This document shows positions 37,736 to 46,109 of a stretch of DNA of 64,000 nucleotides, piece by piece (the first letter of the stretch is position 1; the number at the start of each line of letters is the position of its first letter). Source of the DNA: Thermococcus barophilus MP (GTDB lineage Archaea; Methanobacteriota_B; Thermococci; Thermococcales; Thermococcaceae); NCBI RefSeq assembly GCF_000151105.2, contig NC_014804.1:62001-126000 (forward strand). Reading direction: 5' to 3'. Both the position numbers and the translations under genes were made by a program. The notes under the pieces are model-generated. The model had not been told where the DNA came from, ran no database searches, and saw nothing but the letters and a program-made list of their open reading frames with translations.

Positions 37736-37946
37736 GGAAGTTATCAAAGTTCTCGTTAGGAAGTTTGGGTTCAAAGTTTCAAGACAAAAAGGAAGCCATG
37801 TAGTACTGGTTAAATATATTGATGGCAGAAAAATAGGTACTGTTGTTCCCTTGCATGAGGAGTTAAAACTTGGAACACTTTTAGGAATTCTTAAATTAGC
37901 TGGCGTAGATAAAGATGAATTTATTGAAGTTTTAAATGATCCATAG
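37707..37946 (+). CDS. hicA: HicA-like mRNA interferase toxin
   Basis: A 79-aa HicA with the dsRBD-like fold: SRLPKLSGEEVIKVLVRKFG, then FKVSRQKGSHVVLVK, where the His of GSH is the usual catalytic residue, and VVPLHEELKLGTLLGILKLA. It is predicted to cleave mRNA when not held by HicB. ATG 37707 is chosen over further-upstream codons because it begins at the conserved MSRLPKLSG. The overlap with hicB couples their translation. Confidence 0.9.
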   Translation: MSRLPKLSGEEVIKVLVRKFGFKVSRQKGSHVVLVKYIDGRKIGTVVPLHEELKLGTLLGILKLAGVDKDEFIEVLNDP

Positions 37947-37955
37947 GTGATGCTC

Positions 37956-38960
37956 ATGGCGAGAGATGAGGTTAGGAGAATCCTTCCTGCAGACATCAAG
38001 AGGGAAGTGTTAATCAAAGATGAAAAAGCTGAAACTAACCCAAAATGGGGCTTTCCTCCAGAAAAAAGACCAATAGAAATGCACATGCAGTTTGGTATAA
38101 TCAACTTAGACAAGCCTCCAGGGCCGACAAGTCACGAGGTTGTTGCGTGGATTAAAAGGCTCTTTAACTTAAAGAAAGCTGGTCATGGGGGAACACTTGA
38201 TCCAAAGGTCAGCGGAGTTTTGCCTGTCGCCCTTGAGAAAGCAACCCGTGTTGTTCAGGCCCTTCTACCTGCTGGAAAGGAGTATGTGGCTTTAATGCAT
38301 CTTCACGGTGATGTTCCAGAGGATAAAATCTACAAAGTCATGAAGGAGTTTGAGGGGGAAATCATCCAGAGACCACCGCTTAGGAGTGCTGTTAAAAGAA
38401 GATTGAGAACAAGAAAAGTTTACTACATCGAGATTTTGGAGATTGACGGCAAGGATGTGCTCTTCAGAGTCGGTGTTGAAGCTGGAACCTACATACGTTC
38501 ACTAATTCACCACATAGGACTGGCTTTGGGAGTCGGTGCTCACATGGCCGAGCTGAGAAGAACGAGAAGCGGGCCGTTTAAGGAGGATGAAACATTAGTG
38601 ACTTTGCACGATCTTGTAGATTACTATCACTTTTGGAAGGAAGATGGAATTGAAGAATACTTCCGCAAAGCAATCCAGCCGATGGAAAAGGCTGTGGAAC
38701 ATCTGCCAAAGGTCTGGATTAGGGATTCAGCGGTTGCTGCCGTGACTTATGGAGCTGATTTGGCAGTTCCTGGGATTGTTAAGCTTCATGCTGGCATAAA
38801 GAGGGGGGATTTGGTTGCTATAATGACGCTCAAAGATGAGCTTGTTGCGTTAGGAAAAGCTATGATGACGAGTCAAGAGATGCTCAACAAGAGCAAGGGA
38901 ATAGCTGTTGATGTTGAAAAAGTCTTCATGCCAAGGGACTGGTATCCAAAGATGTGGTGA
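37956..38960 (+). CDS. cbf5: tRNA/rRNA pseudouridine synthase Cbf5
   Basis: A 334-aa dyskerin homologue, catalytic part of H/ACA ribonucleoproteins that also makes psi55 in tRNA. The catalytic domain has INLDKPPGPTSHEV, then GHGGTLDPKVSGVLPV with the active Asp, and RRTRSGPF. The C-terminal PUA domain runs from about residue 245 (VWIRDSAVAAVTYGADLAVP). ATG 37956 has GGTGA with 5-nt spacing, starting in the hicA stop region. Confidence 0.97.
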   Translation: MARDEVRRILPADIKREVLIKDEKAETNPKWGFPPEKRPIEMHMQFGIINLDKPPGPTSHEVVAWIKRLFNLKKAGHGGTLDPKVSGVLPVALEKATRVVQALLPAGKEYVALMHLHGDVPEDKIYKVMKEFEGEIIQRPPLRSAVKRRLRTRKVYYIEILEIDGKDVLFRVGVEAGTYIRSLIHHIGLALGVGAHMAELRRTRSGPFKEDETLVTLHDLVDYYHFWKEDGIEEYFRKAIQPMEKAVEHLPKVWIRDSAVAAVTYGADLAVPGIVKLHAGIKRGDLVAIMTLKDELVALGKAMMTSQEMLNKSKGIAVDVEKVFMPRDWYPKMW

Positions 38961-38981
38961 TTGTGGGGTTTTCATAGACTT

Positions 38982-38999
38982 CTTTTTTCCACTGTTGCA
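38982..38999 (+). repeat. direct repeat, left copy
   Basis: An 18-bp sequence, cttttttccactgttgca, starts 21 bp after the cbf5 stop and recurs exactly at 39486-39503. The 20 bp before it also resemble the bases before the right copy (ggggttttcat against ggggtaatcat). The two copies bracket the small membrane-protein gene at 39159-39425. Confidence 0.7.
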
Positions 39000-39106
39000 C
39001 TCATTTGGATATCACTTTACTCCCTCTAAATAGGCTAGTGAAACTATAGCTGGAATACCTCAATTCCACAAAAAAGCGGAAATAATGACGTTTGGTAAAA
39101 GGAAAG

Positions 39107-39116
39107 GTTATAAGGA
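39107..39116 (+). promoter_or_regulatory. TATA-like box for the small membrane protein gene
   Basis: ggttataagg about 45-50 bp before the ATG at 39159, inside the segment bounded by the direct repeats. Transcription should begin near 39135. Confidence 0.35.
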
Positions 39117-39158
39117 ATTGAACATTAATTTGAGTGACCACTATGGAGATGTGGTAAT

Positions 39159-39425
39159 ATGATGTCATGGGACAAACTAGGAGTCTATGCTGGTATGTTT
39201 ATTGGCTCATTGTATTTTCTTTTCCTTTTAGTGTATCGGAAAAGGATAGGTAGAGAAGGCTGGCTCTTAAATATTGAAATAGCGTTGTTTGTTTTGTCCA
39301 TAAGCATTGCAAATTATATGTCTCTTCGAGGATATACAGGGGCAACTGTTCCTGGAGCCCTGTCTTGGGCATGGTTAATCATCATAGCTTTGACCACACT
39401 GTATGTAGTTAAATCCGGACATTGA
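39159..39425 (+). CDS. small membrane protein, unrecognised
   Basis: An 88-aa hydrophobic protein with three predicted membrane segments: about residues 8-25 (VYAGMFIGSLYFLFLLVY), 37-54 (LNIEIALFVLSISIANYM) and 65-84 (PGALSWAWLIIIALTTLYVV). I do not recognise a family. The start may be 39159 or 39162, with a weak ribosome-binding site (GTGGTAAT). It lies between two copies of an 18-bp direct repeat, so it may be a recent arrival between cbf5 and the methyltransferase gene. Confidence 0.55.
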   Translation: MMSWDKLGVYAGMFIGSLYFLFLLVYRKRIGREGWLLNIEIALFVLSISIANYMSLRGYTGATVPGALSWAWLIIIALTTLYVVKSGH

Positions 39426-39485
39426 CAGGGTGATAACTTCATGTCTCTCAAAAATCTCTCCCTCATAGATTGGGGTAATCATTAG

Positions 39486-39503
39486 CTTTTTTCCACTGTT
39501 GCA
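39486..39503 (+). repeat. direct repeat, right copy
   Basis: Exact copy of cttttttccactgttgca found at 38982-38999. It lies 28-45 bp before the TATA-like box of the methyltransferase gene. Distance between copies is 504 bp. Confidence 0.7.
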
Positions 39504-39527
39504 TAACACATTGTCTCATAGAGCCAT

Positions 39528-39538
39528 CTTTTTAAACC
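39528..39538 (+). promoter_or_regulatory. TATA box of a probably leaderless methyltransferase mRNA
   Basis: The box tttttaaaccc lies 20-30 bp before the ATG at 39558, the distance expected between a TATA box and the transcription start. No GGTGA-type ribosome-binding site precedes this ATG (tcttcaaccATG), so the mRNA is probably leaderless. Confidence 0.5.
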
Positions 39539-39557
39539 CTCCAACAAATCTTCAACC

Positions 39558-40145
39558 ATGAGCCACTACTATTCCAAAAATCCCAATGTTCCACTAAAAA
39601 CCAAGACAATTAAGGTATTTATTAGAGGACAGTATTTTAAGTTCATTACAGCGAGCGGAGTCTTCTCCTTTGGTAAATATGATGAAGGCACTCGGTTATT
39701 GGTTGAAAATGCTATTCTCGAAAAAGACTGGCGTGTTTTGGATTTGGGCTGTGGGTATGGTGCAATTGGCATTGTGATATCTAAATTCGTTGATTACGTT
39801 GTCATGACTGACATTAACAGGAGAGCAGTAAGCATAGCAAAGAAAAACTTAAAAATCAACAATGTGAAGAATGCCGAGGTTAGGTGGGGCAATCTTTATG
39901 AACCCATCAAAGGAGAAAAGTTTCACAGCATAATTACAAACCCTCCGGTGCATGCTGGCAAGGAAGTTTTGAGGGAAATAGTTATAAATGCTCCCAAGCA
40001 TCTCTACGATGGAGGTCTGCTCCAGCTGGTGATAAGAACTAATCAGGGCGCAAAGTTTATTAAAGCCCTAATGGAGCAAACCTTTAATGATGTAAGAGAA
40101 TTAGCTAAAGGGAGTGGTTATAGGGTATATGCCGGGATCGCCTAG
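39558..40145 (+). CDS. class I SAM-dependent methyltransferase (RsmC-like)
   Basis: A 195-aa methyltransferase. Motif I is LDLGCGYGAIGI at about residues 57-68, followed by TDINRRAVSIAKKNL and the nucleic-acid/amino-methylating motif NPPVHAG. The RsmC/RlmG-like family methylates guanine in rRNA, so an RNA target is likely. The last five codons and stop (GCC GGG ATC GCC TAG) are also the first 15 bases of tRNA-Ser. No ribosome-binding site is seen; a TATA box about 25 bp upstream suggests a leaderless transcript. Confidence 0.88.
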   Translation: MSHYYSKNPNVPLKTKTIKVFIRGQYFKFITASGVFSFGKYDEGTRLLVENAILEKDWRVLDLGCGYGAIGIVISKFVDYVVMTDINRRAVSIAKKNLKINNVKNAEVRWGNLYEPIKGEKFHSIITNPPVHAGKEVLREIVINAPKHLYDGGLLQLVIRTNQGAKFIKALMEQTFNDVRELAKGSGYRVYAGIA

Positions 40146-40217
40146 CCTGGGATGGCGCGGGCCTTGAGAGCCCGTGGGCGTTTGCCCGCCGGGGTTCAAA
40201 TCCCCGTCCCGGCGCCA
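40131..40217 (+). tRNA. tRNA-Ser (UGA)
   Basis: The acceptor stem pairs GCCGGGA with TCCCGGC; the anticodon stem CGGGC/GCCCG frames loop CTTGAGA with anticodon TGA; a long variable arm (tgggcgtttgcccgcc) marks a class II tRNA; the T arm is CGGGG-TTCAAAT-CCCCG; and CCA is encoded at the end. The first 15 bases overlap the methyltransferase coding sequence, so the tRNA and mRNA must be processed apart. Confidence 0.96.
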
Positions 40218-40257
40218 AAATCCTCTTTGAAGGATTGAAGCTGGAGGTGTAGTTATA

Positions 40258-40704
40258 ATGGCAGATTTCAGACACATCGTTCGTGTTGCGGGAGTCGATT
40301 TGGATGGGAATAAGCAACTTAGATGGGCGCTCACAGGAATAAAAGGGATAGGCATAAACTTTGCCACGATGGTGTGCAGAGTTGCTGGATTAGATCCATT
40401 TCAGAAGGCAGGTTATCTAACAGACGAGCAGGTTAAGCTCATTGAGGAAATCCTTGAGGATCCAGTTAAACATGGAATCCCACCCTGGGCAGTAAACAGA
40501 CCAAAGGACTACGAGACTGGAAGGGACATGCACCTCATTGGTGCAAAGCTTGTCATGGCATGGCGTGAGGACATCAACAGGCTCAGGAGAATTAGGGCAT
40601 ACAGAGGCATTAGGCACGAGCTTGGCTTGCCATTGAGAGGACAGAGAACAAGATCAAACTTCAGAAGAGGAACAACAGTCGGTGTAAGGAGAAAGAAGAA
40701 GTGA
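40258..40704 (+). CDS. rps13p: 30S ribosomal protein S13 (uS13)
   Basis: A 148-aa archaeal S13 (S18e-type) of the head, contacting the P-site tRNA. It has [20 protein letters not shown], a helix-hairpin-helix ([20 protein letters not shown]) and the basic [20 protein letters not shown] tail. It opens the S13-S4-S11-RpoD operon, 40 nt after tRNA-Ser; GGAGGTG lies upstream. Confidence 0.98.
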   Translation: MADFRHIVRVAGVDLDGNKQLRWALTGIKGIGINFATMVCRVAGLDPFQKAGYLTDEQVKLIEEILEDPVKHGIPPWAVNRPKDYETGRDMHLIGAKLVMAWREDINRLRRIRAYRGIRHELGLPLRGQRTRSNFRRGTTVGVRRKKK

Positions 40705-40714
40705 GGTGATATAA

Positions 40715-41260
40715 ATGGGAGACCCTAAGAGACAAAGGAAGAAGTACGAAACTCCCTCTCATCCATGGATTAAGGAAAGGCTTGACAGAGAAAGAGTTTT
40801 GATGAAGAAGTATGCTCTCAAAAACAAGAAAGAGCTTTGGAAGCACGAGACTCAGCTTAAGGAGTTCAGAAGAAGAGCAAGAAGACTTCTTGCGGCAAGA
40901 GGGAAGCAGGCAGAGATTGAGAGACAGCAGCTCCTTCAGAGATTAACAAGGCTTGGGCTTCTTCCAGAAAATGCAGTATTGGATGATGTTCTCTCACTTA
41001 CAATTGAAGACATCTTGGAGAGAAGACTTCAGACACTTGTTTATAAGAAGGGACTTGCAAGGACAATTAAACAGGCAAGACAGCTCATTGTTCACGGGCA
41101 CATAGAGGTCAACGGGCAAATAATCAGGTCACCAAGCTACCTCGTTCTCAGAGAAGAAGAAGATGGCATAACCTATGCAAAGACCTCGCCTTTTGCTAAG
41201 GAGTCACACCCCGAGAGGGTTGTTATTGAGCAGGCTAAGCAGGCGGGTGAGGCTCAATGA
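40715..41260 (+). CDS. rps4p: 30S ribosomal protein S4 (uS4)
   Basis: A 181-aa archaeal S4 (S9e-type) that nucleates small-subunit assembly. The N-terminal part is basic ([20 protein letters not shown]), and an S4 domain is clear ([20 protein letters not shown], then [20 protein letters not shown]). The stop overlaps the S11 start by 4 bp. Confidence 0.98.
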   Translation: MGDPKRQRKKYETPSHPWIKERLDRERVLMKKYALKNKKELWKHETQLKEFRRRARRLLAARGKQAEIERQQLLQRLTRLGLLPENAVLDDVLSLTIEDILERRLQTLVYKKGLARTIKQARQLIVHGHIEVNGQIIRSPSYLVLREEEDGITYAKTSPFAKESHPERVVIEQAKQAGEAQ

Positions 41261-41667
41261 GTGAGGAGGTAAATATTAAGAAGAAGGAGAAATGGGGAGT
41301 TGCTCACATTTACTCCTCATACAACAACACCATAATTCACATAACTGACCTCACAGGTGCAGAGACAATTTCAAGATGGAGCGGTGGTATGGTTGTTAAG
41401 GCAGACAGAGATGAGCCATCTCCGTATGCAGCAATGATCGCTGCCAAGAGGGCAGCTGAAGAGGCTTTGGAGAAGGGTATTGTTGGTGTTCACATTAAAG
41501 TTAGAGCCCCCGGAGGAAGTAAGAGCAAAACACCTGGACCTGGTGCTCAGGCGGCAATTAGAGCTTTAGCCAGGGCTGGTCTCAAAATCGGTCGCGTTGA
41601 GGACGTAACACCAATACCTCATGATGGTACAAGACCCAAGGGCGGTCGTAGGGGTAGAAGAGTTTAG
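41257..41667 (+). CDS. rps11p: 30S ribosomal protein S11 (uS11)
   Basis: A 136-aa S11 of the platform. Signatures are [39 protein letters not shown], then [20 protein letters not shown] and [20 protein letters not shown]. The ATGA overlap couples it to S4, and rpoD follows, the universal archaeal order. Confidence 0.98.
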   Translation: MSEEVNIKKKEKWGVAHIYSSYNNTIIHITDLTGAETISRWSGGMVVKADRDEPSPYAAMIAAKRAAEEALEKGIVGVHIKVRAPGGSKSKTPGPGAQAAIRALARAGLKIGRVEDVTPIPHDGTRPKGGRRGRRV

Positions 41668-41700
41668 CTTTCTTTACAACTTCTTTTTTGGTGAGAAAAA

Positions 41701-42477
41701 ATGAAAATCAAAGTTCTTGAAAAAAGGGAAGATGCAATTCGCTTTATCTTAGAGGGCGTTGATGCAGCTTTCGCAAATGCACTGAGAAGGGTGATAATCG
41801 GAGAGGTCCCGACTTTTGCAGTTGATGAGGTTGAGTTCTATGAGAACGATTCAGCCCTTTTCGATGAGATTATAGCCCATCGCTTGGCTATGATACCCCT
41901 TACCACTCCATATGACAGGTTTGAGCTTGATGCTCTTGAGCTTGATGAATATACTGTCACTTTAAGCTTAGAGGCTGAAGGACCGGGTGTAGTGTACTCA
42001 GGTGATTTAAAGAGTGATGACCCTGATGTTAAGCCTGTGACACCAAACATACCGATTGTAAAGCTGGCTGAAGGTCAAAAATTGACTCTAAACGCCTATG
42101 CCAAGCTTGGAAGAGGAAAAGATCATGCGAAGTGGCAGCCGGGCTTTGCTTATTACAAATACCTCACAGAGATTCATGTCAGCAAAGAAGTTCCAGAGTG
42201 GGAGAAAATAAAGAAGCTGGCAAAGAAAAGAAAGCTACCTACCGAAGAAACCGAAGAGGAGCTGGTAATAAAGACAATAACCGCTTTCTATCTTCCAAGA
42301 GAATTTGAGCAGTACATTGGCACTCTGATTAAAGAAGAAATTGTGCCGGATACATTCGTGTTTACAGTAGAAAGCAACGGAGAACTGCCAGTTGAGGAAA
42401 TAGTGAGCATAGCGCTCAAGATTTTAATGAGAAAGAGCGATAAATTTATAAACGAGCTTCATAAATTAGCCGAATAG
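41701..42477 (+). CDS. rpoD: DNA-directed RNA polymerase subunit D (Rpo3)
   Basis: A 258-aa alpha-like subunit that forms the D/L platform for RNA polymerase assembly. It carries the dimerisation motif [40 protein letters not shown] and a C-terminal NELHKLAE. The central domain is without the Cys-rich ferredoxin-like cluster seen in some archaea. GGTGAG lies a few bases before the ATG. tRNA-Leu begins 7 nt after the stop. Confidence 0.97.
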   Translation: MKIKVLEKREDAIRFILEGVDAAFANALRRVIIGEVPTFAVDEVEFYENDSALFDEIIAHRLAMIPLTTPYDRFELDALELDEYTVTLSLEAEGPGVVYSGDLKSDDPDVKPVTPNIPIVKLAEGQKLTLNAYAKLGRGKDHAKWQPGFAYYKYLTEIHVSKEVPEWEKIKKLAKKRKLPTEETEEELVIKTITAFYLPREFEQYIGTLIKEEIVPDTFVFTVESNGELPVEEIVSIALKILMRKSDKFINELHKLAE

Positions 42478-42484
42478 CCGTAGT

Positions 42485-42572
42485 GCGGGGGTTGCCGAGC
42501 CTGGTCAAAGGCGCGGGATTCAGGGTCCCGTCCCGCAGGGGTTCCGGGGTTCAAATCCCCGCCCCCGCACCA
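42485..42572 (+). tRNA. tRNA-Leu (CAG)
   Basis: The acceptor stem pairs GCGGGGG with CCCCCGC; the anticodon stem CGGGA/TCCCG encloses loop TTCAGGG with anticodon CAG; a long variable arm is present; the T arm is CGGGG-TTCAAAT-CCCCG; and ACCA is encoded. It sits between rpoD and rpl18e on the same strand and is probably cut from their common transcript. Confidence 0.96.
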
Positions 42573-42622
42573 TAATGATCACCCCGTCCCTCGCTGCGAG
42601 AAGGAATTGAGGAGGAATGCTC

Positions 42623-42985
42623 ATGAAGAGAACTGGTCCAACTGATATTAATTTGAGAAGGCTTATAAGATATTTAAGGAAGAAGTCAAACGAGGAAGGA
42701 GTAAAGATATGGAAGGACATAGCTTGGCGTCTTGAAAGACCAAGAAGGCAGAGAGCTGAGGTAAACGTCAGCAAAATTAACAGATACACAAAGGAAGGGG
42801 ACGTTGTTATAGTCCCAGGAAGCGTTCTTGGTGCAGGAAACCTTGACCATAAGGTTATTGTCGCCGCGTGGAAGTTCAGCGAAAAAGCTAAAGAAAAGAT
42901 TATCAACGCTGGTGGAGAGGCAATAACAATTGAAGAATTAATCGAGAGAAATCCAAAAGGTAGTGGAGTAATCATAATGGAGTGA
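42623..42985 (+). CDS. rpl18e: 50S ribosomal protein L18e (eL18)
   Basis: A 120-aa L18e (L15-like fold), with [20 protein letters not shown], then [20 protein letters not shown] and [23 protein letters not shown] 42623 follows GGAGGA by 6 nt; ATG 42617 lies too close to that signal. It begins the L18e-L13-S9-RpoN-RpoK set. Confidence 0.97.
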   Translation: MKRTGPTDINLRRLIRYLRKKSNEEGVKIWKDIAWRLERPRRQRAEVNVSKINRYTKEGDVVIVPGSVLGAGNLDHKVIVAAWKFSEKAKEKIINAGGEAITIEELIERNPKGSGVIIME

Positions 42986-42991
42986 TGGGCT

Positions 42992-43420
42992 ATGAGAATT
43001 ATTAACGCTGAAGGTCTCATATTGGGAAGACTTGCATCAAAAGTCGCCAAGATGCTCCTTGAAGGTGAAGAGGTTATTATTGTCAACGCTGAAAAAGCTA
43101 TAATCACTGGAAACAGAGAGGACATCTTTGCAAAGTATAAGCAGAGGACAGAGCTTAGAACAAGGACAAATCCAAGAAGAGGTCCGTTCTATCCAAAGAG
43201 AAGTGACGAGATCGTCAGAAGGACAATCAGAGGGATGCTTCCATGGAAGACCGACAGAGGCAGGAAGGCTTTCAAGAGACTCAAGGTTTACGCCGGTGTT
43301 CCAAAGGAGTTTGAAGGAAGAGAGTTTGAGACAATAATGGAAGCACATATGTCAAGGCTTAAGACACCTAAGTATGTGACGGTTGGGGAAGTTGCAAAGT
43401 ATTTGGGTGGAAAATTCTGA
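42992..43420 (+). CDS. rpl13p: 50S ribosomal protein L13 (uL13)
   Basis: A 142-aa L13, an early assembly protein. Motifs include [60 protein letters not shown] and [15 protein letters not shown]. It lies 6 nt after L18e and is followed by S9. Confidence 0.98.
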   Translation: MRIINAEGLILGRLASKVAKMLLEGEEVIIVNAEKAIITGNREDIFAKYKQRTELRTRTNPRRGPFYPKRSDEIVRRTIRGMLPWKTDRGRKAFKRLKVYAGVPKEFEGREFETIMEAHMSRLKTPKYVTVGEVAKYLGGKF

Positions 43421-43430
43421 GGTGATAATA

Positions 43431-43838
43431 ATGAGGATCATTCAAACGGCCGGAAAGAGAAAGACCGCAATTGCAAGGGCAACGATTAGAGAGGGTAAGG
43501 GCAGGATAAGGATCAACAACAAGCCCGTTGAAATCATTGAGCCGGAAATCGCAAGATTCACAATCCTTGAGCCGCTTATCTTAGCTGGTGAAGAAATCGT
43601 CAGCAAAGTTGACATTGACGTCAAAGTACAGGGTGGAGGATTCATGGGGCAGGCTGAGGCTGCAAGAGTCGCAATTGCAAGGGCTTTAGTAGAGTGGACG
43701 GGAGACATGAATCTCAAGGAGAAGTTCATGAAGTACGACAGAACAATGCTTGTCGGTGACAGCAGAAGAACTGAGCCACACAAGCCAAACAGGTCAACAA
43801 AAGGTCCAAGAGCAAAGAGGCAAAAGAGCTATCGTTGA
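43431..43838 (+). CDS. rps9p: 30S ribosomal protein S9 (uS9)
   Basis: A 135-aa archaeal S9 (S16e-type) with [40 protein letters not shown] and the C-terminal [20 protein letters not shown] tail that touches P-site tRNA. ATG 43431 has GGTGA with 5-nt spacing; the longer open frame upstream shadows L13. Confidence 0.98.
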   Translation: MRIIQTAGKRKTAIARATIREGKGRIRINNKPVEIIEPEIARFTILEPLILAGEEIVSKVDIDVKVQGGGFMGQAEAARVAIARALVEWTGDMNLKEKFMKYDRTMLVGDSRRTEPHKPNRSTKGPRAKRQKSYR

Positions 43839-43891
43839 ATTGGTTTGCTTTCCTTTAACACTTTAGGTGAAAACGTTAAAAGGTGATTTGG

Positions 43892-44089
43892 TTGATAGTT
43901 CCCGTGAGATGCTTTACATGTGGAAAGGTCATAGGTGATAAATACTACATCTTTAAAGAGCGCGTTGAGAATGGTGAAGACCCTGAGAAAGTGCTTGACG
44001 ACCTTGGATTGGAGAGATACTGCTGCAGGAGAATGCTGCTCACTCATGTTGAGTTGATTGATGACATAATGCAGTATAGAGTGTATTGA
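43892..44089 (+). CDS. rpoN: DNA-directed RNA polymerase subunit N (Rpo10)
   Basis: A 65-aa zinc subunit with the Rpb10 signature: [16 protein letters not shown] at the N-terminus and [19 protein letters not shown], giving the CX2C...CC site. The start is a TTG at 43892, chosen because GGTGA lies 5 nt upstream and the product then has the normal 65-aa length; a GTG at 43883 lies inside that signal. Confidence 0.95.
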   Translation: MIVPVRCFTCGKVIGDKYYIFKERVENGEDPEKVLDDLGLERYCCRRMLLTHVELIDDIMQYRVY

Positions 44090-44110
44090 AAAAACCACAT
44101 TTCTTTAGGT

Positions 44111-44188
44111 GGGGCCGTGGGGTAGCTTGGTCCATCCTCTCGGCCTGGGGCGCCGGAGACCCGGGTTCAAATCCCGGCGGCCCCACCA
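44111..44188 (+). tRNA. tRNA-Pro (GGG)
   Basis: The acceptor stem pairs GGGGCCG with CGGCCCC; the anticodon stem TCGGC/GCCGG frames loop CTGGGGC with anticodon GGG; the T arm is CCGGG-TTCAAAT-CCCGG; ACCA is encoded. It lies between rpoN and rpoK, co-directional with both. Confidence 0.96.
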
Positions 44189-44209
44189 AAATTGGCATAT
44201 GTGATAAAC

Positions 44210-44383
44210 ATGTTCAAGTACACGAGATTTGAAAAGGCGAGAATCATTGGAGCAAGGGCACTGCAGATAGCAATGGGAGCTCCCGTCTTGATTGACGTTC
44301 CAGAGGGCATAACCCCGTTGGATGCTGCAATATTGGAGTTTGAAAAGGGTATAATACCAATAACCGTTATAAGGCCGAGCTGA
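44210..44383 (+). CDS. rpoK: DNA-directed RNA polymerase subunit K (Rpo6)
   Basis: A 57-aa omega/Rpb6-like subunit that clamps the largest subunit. It has [20 protein letters not shown] and [13 protein letters not shown]. The start ATG 44210 gives the usual archaeal length; a GTGAT signal is 4 nt upstream. It begins 22 nt after tRNA-Pro, which probably defines the mature 5' end of its mRNA. Confidence 0.95.
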   Translation: MFKYTRFEKARIIGARALQIAMGAPVLIDVPEGITPLDAAILEFEKGIIPITVIRPS

Positions 44384-44389
44384 TGAAAG

Positions 44390-45415
44390 ATGACGATAAT
44401 AGAGAACGTTGTGGGTAGGGTTACAATCCTCAGAGGTGGCAAATATTCGATTGAAGTTGATGTTATAACCAGCTCTGGCTTTGGGAGATTTGCAGCTCCC
44501 GTTGACGAGAACCCTTCCCTATACATTGTTGAAGCCCACAGAGCTGTTAGCGAAGTAGATGAGATTATAGGCCCTGAATTAATTGGGTTTGATGCTCAAG
44601 AACAGGAGCTCATTGACAGTTATCTCTGGGAGATTGATGGGACGGACAATTTGAGCCATATAGGTGCCAACACTGCATTGGCTGTTTCAGTAGCTGTCGC
44701 AAAAGCTGCAGCTAACGTCAAGAAGATGCCTCTTTACAGCTACATCGGAGGGACATTTACAACGGAACTTCCAGTGCCGCTCATCGGCTTTGCAAGTGAT
44801 GAGGCTTTTGAGTACTACGTTATGGTCAGAGATTTGATGGAGATAACAGATGTTGTTGATGCGATGGTCAAGATTGAAGAACACGCAGAAAAAACAAGTG
44901 TTGAGGAGCTTTCAAAGGCTTCAGAAGCCGCAAGTGATGAACTTGGATTGGATATTGCAATAGGGATTGTTCAAAAAAGACCTCTTGAGCTTGAAGAAGT
45001 TCTCAGGACGGTAGAGGACAACAACATAGCCTATATAAAGCCGCTTGGAGGGGAAGAGCTTTTCCTTGAGCTCATTGCCAGCACACATGGAGTTTTTGTT
45101 GATGGTGAATACCTCTTTAAGGAGAAGGATATAATTGATAGGAGGTACTACAACGCGCTTTCAATAAAGCCTATAAACTTCGGCACACTTACCGACTTAT
45201 ACAACCTTGTGAATGATGCGAAATCCGAGAGGATTACGCCCATATTGGCTGAGGCAAAGTTTGAATCAGCTGATGAGGCTTTGCCTCATATGGCTGTTGG
45301 GCTCAAATGCCCAGCTATAATGCTTTACAAAGATTCGCTCGTTAAAATAAACGAACTGATTAGGATAGCCGAAGATTTGGGTGAAAGAGGAAGGATAATA
45401 ACATTTGAGGGGTGA
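44390..45415 (+). CDS. enolase-like paralogue, probably not an active enolase
   Basis: A 341-aa protein, much shorter than true enolase (about 430 aa). It keeps the general enolase layout ([20 protein letters not shown], then [18 protein letters not shown] and MPLYSYIGG), and [15 protein letters not shown] matches the KxNQIGTLTE segment. The SHRSGE motif is replaced by [11 protein letters not shown], and the DD-containing metal segment reads DGEYLF, so key residues are missing. Archaea keep this gene between rpoK and rps2, which suggests a non-glycolytic, perhaps ribosome-linked, role (inference). Confidence 0.85.
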   Translation: MTIIENVVGRVTILRGGKYSIEVDVITSSGFGRFAAPVDENPSLYIVEAHRAVSEVDEIIGPELIGFDAQEQELIDSYLWEIDGTDNLSHIGANTALAVSVAVAKAAANVKKMPLYSYIGGTFTTELPVPLIGFASDEAFEYYVMVRDLMEITDVVDAMVKIEEHAEKTSVEELSKASEAASDELGLDIAIGIVQKRPLELEEVLRTVEDNNIAYIKPLGGEELFLELIASTHGVFVDGEYLFKEKDIIDRRYYNALSIKPINFGTLTDLYNLVNDAKSERITPILAEAKFESADEALPHMAVGLKCPAIMLYKDSLVKINELIRIAEDLGERGRIITFEG

Positions 45416-45420
45416 AAGGA

Positions 45421-46026
45421 ATGGATGAGTATTTGGTTCCACTTGACCAATATTTGGCGGCTGGAGTTCACATCGGAACACAGCAGAAAACTAAGGATAT
45501 GAAGAAGTTCATATATAGGGTCAGGCAAGATGGTCTCTACGTTTTGGATGTTAGGAAGACGGATGAAAGGCTCCGCATTGCTGGTAAGTTCCTTGCAAAG
45601 TTTGAGCCAGACAAGGTCTTAGCGGTCAGCGTTAGACTCTACGGTCAGAAGCCTGTTAAAAAGTTCGGTGAAGTTACAGGGGCGAGGGCAATTCCGGGGA
45701 GATTCCTTCCAGGGACAATGACAAATCCAGCAGTCAAAAACTTCTTTGAGCCAGATGTTTTGATTGTCACAGACCCGAGGGCTGACCACCAGGCACTCAA
45801 GGAAGCTGTTGAAGTTGGAATTCCCATCGTAGCCTTAGTTGATACCGAGAACTTGCTCAGCTATGTTGACTTGGCAATTCCAACAAACAACAAAGGTAGA
45901 AAGGCTCTGGCCTTGATTTACTGGATACTTGCAAGGGAGATCCTCTACAACCGCAAAGAAATCGAGAACAGGGAGGACTTCAAGGTTCCAGTCGAGGACT
46001 TTGAGATGAGGATTATTAGGACTTAA
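45421..46026 (+). CDS. rps2p: 30S ribosomal protein S2 (uS2)
   Basis: A 201-aa archaeal S2 (SA-type). Hallmarks are [60 protein letters not shown] and [23 protein letters not shown] 45421 has GGTGA with 5-nt spacing and overlaps no other gene. It closes the ribosomal cluster. Confidence 0.98.
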   Translation: MDEYLVPLDQYLAAGVHIGTQQKTKDMKKFIYRVRQDGLYVLDVRKTDERLRIAGKFLAKFEPDKVLAVSVRLYGQKPVKKFGEVTGARAIPGRFLPGTMTNPAVKNFFEPDVLIVTDPRADHQALKEAVEVGIPIVALVDTENLLSYVDLAIPTNNKGRKALALIYWILAREILYNRKEIENREDFKVPVEDFEMRIIRT

Positions 46027-46109
46027 GCTTTCTTTTCTTCATTCTTAGCTTAATGATTTTAACCAAAATGCTATAAGTTCTTCTGCGTAACTTATTTTGG
46101 GTGGTAGTG

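Noticed and set aside
40131-40217. tRNA-Ser as an integration site for a mobile element
   Set aside because: No duplicate of the tRNA 3' end and no integrase gene are seen nearby; the repeats at 38982 and 39486 are unrelated to the tRNA.
42520-43125. A 201-codon minus-strand frame across tRNA-Leu and L18e
   Set aside because: Antisense to a tRNA and a ribosomal gene; no ribosome-binding site and no recognisable domain.
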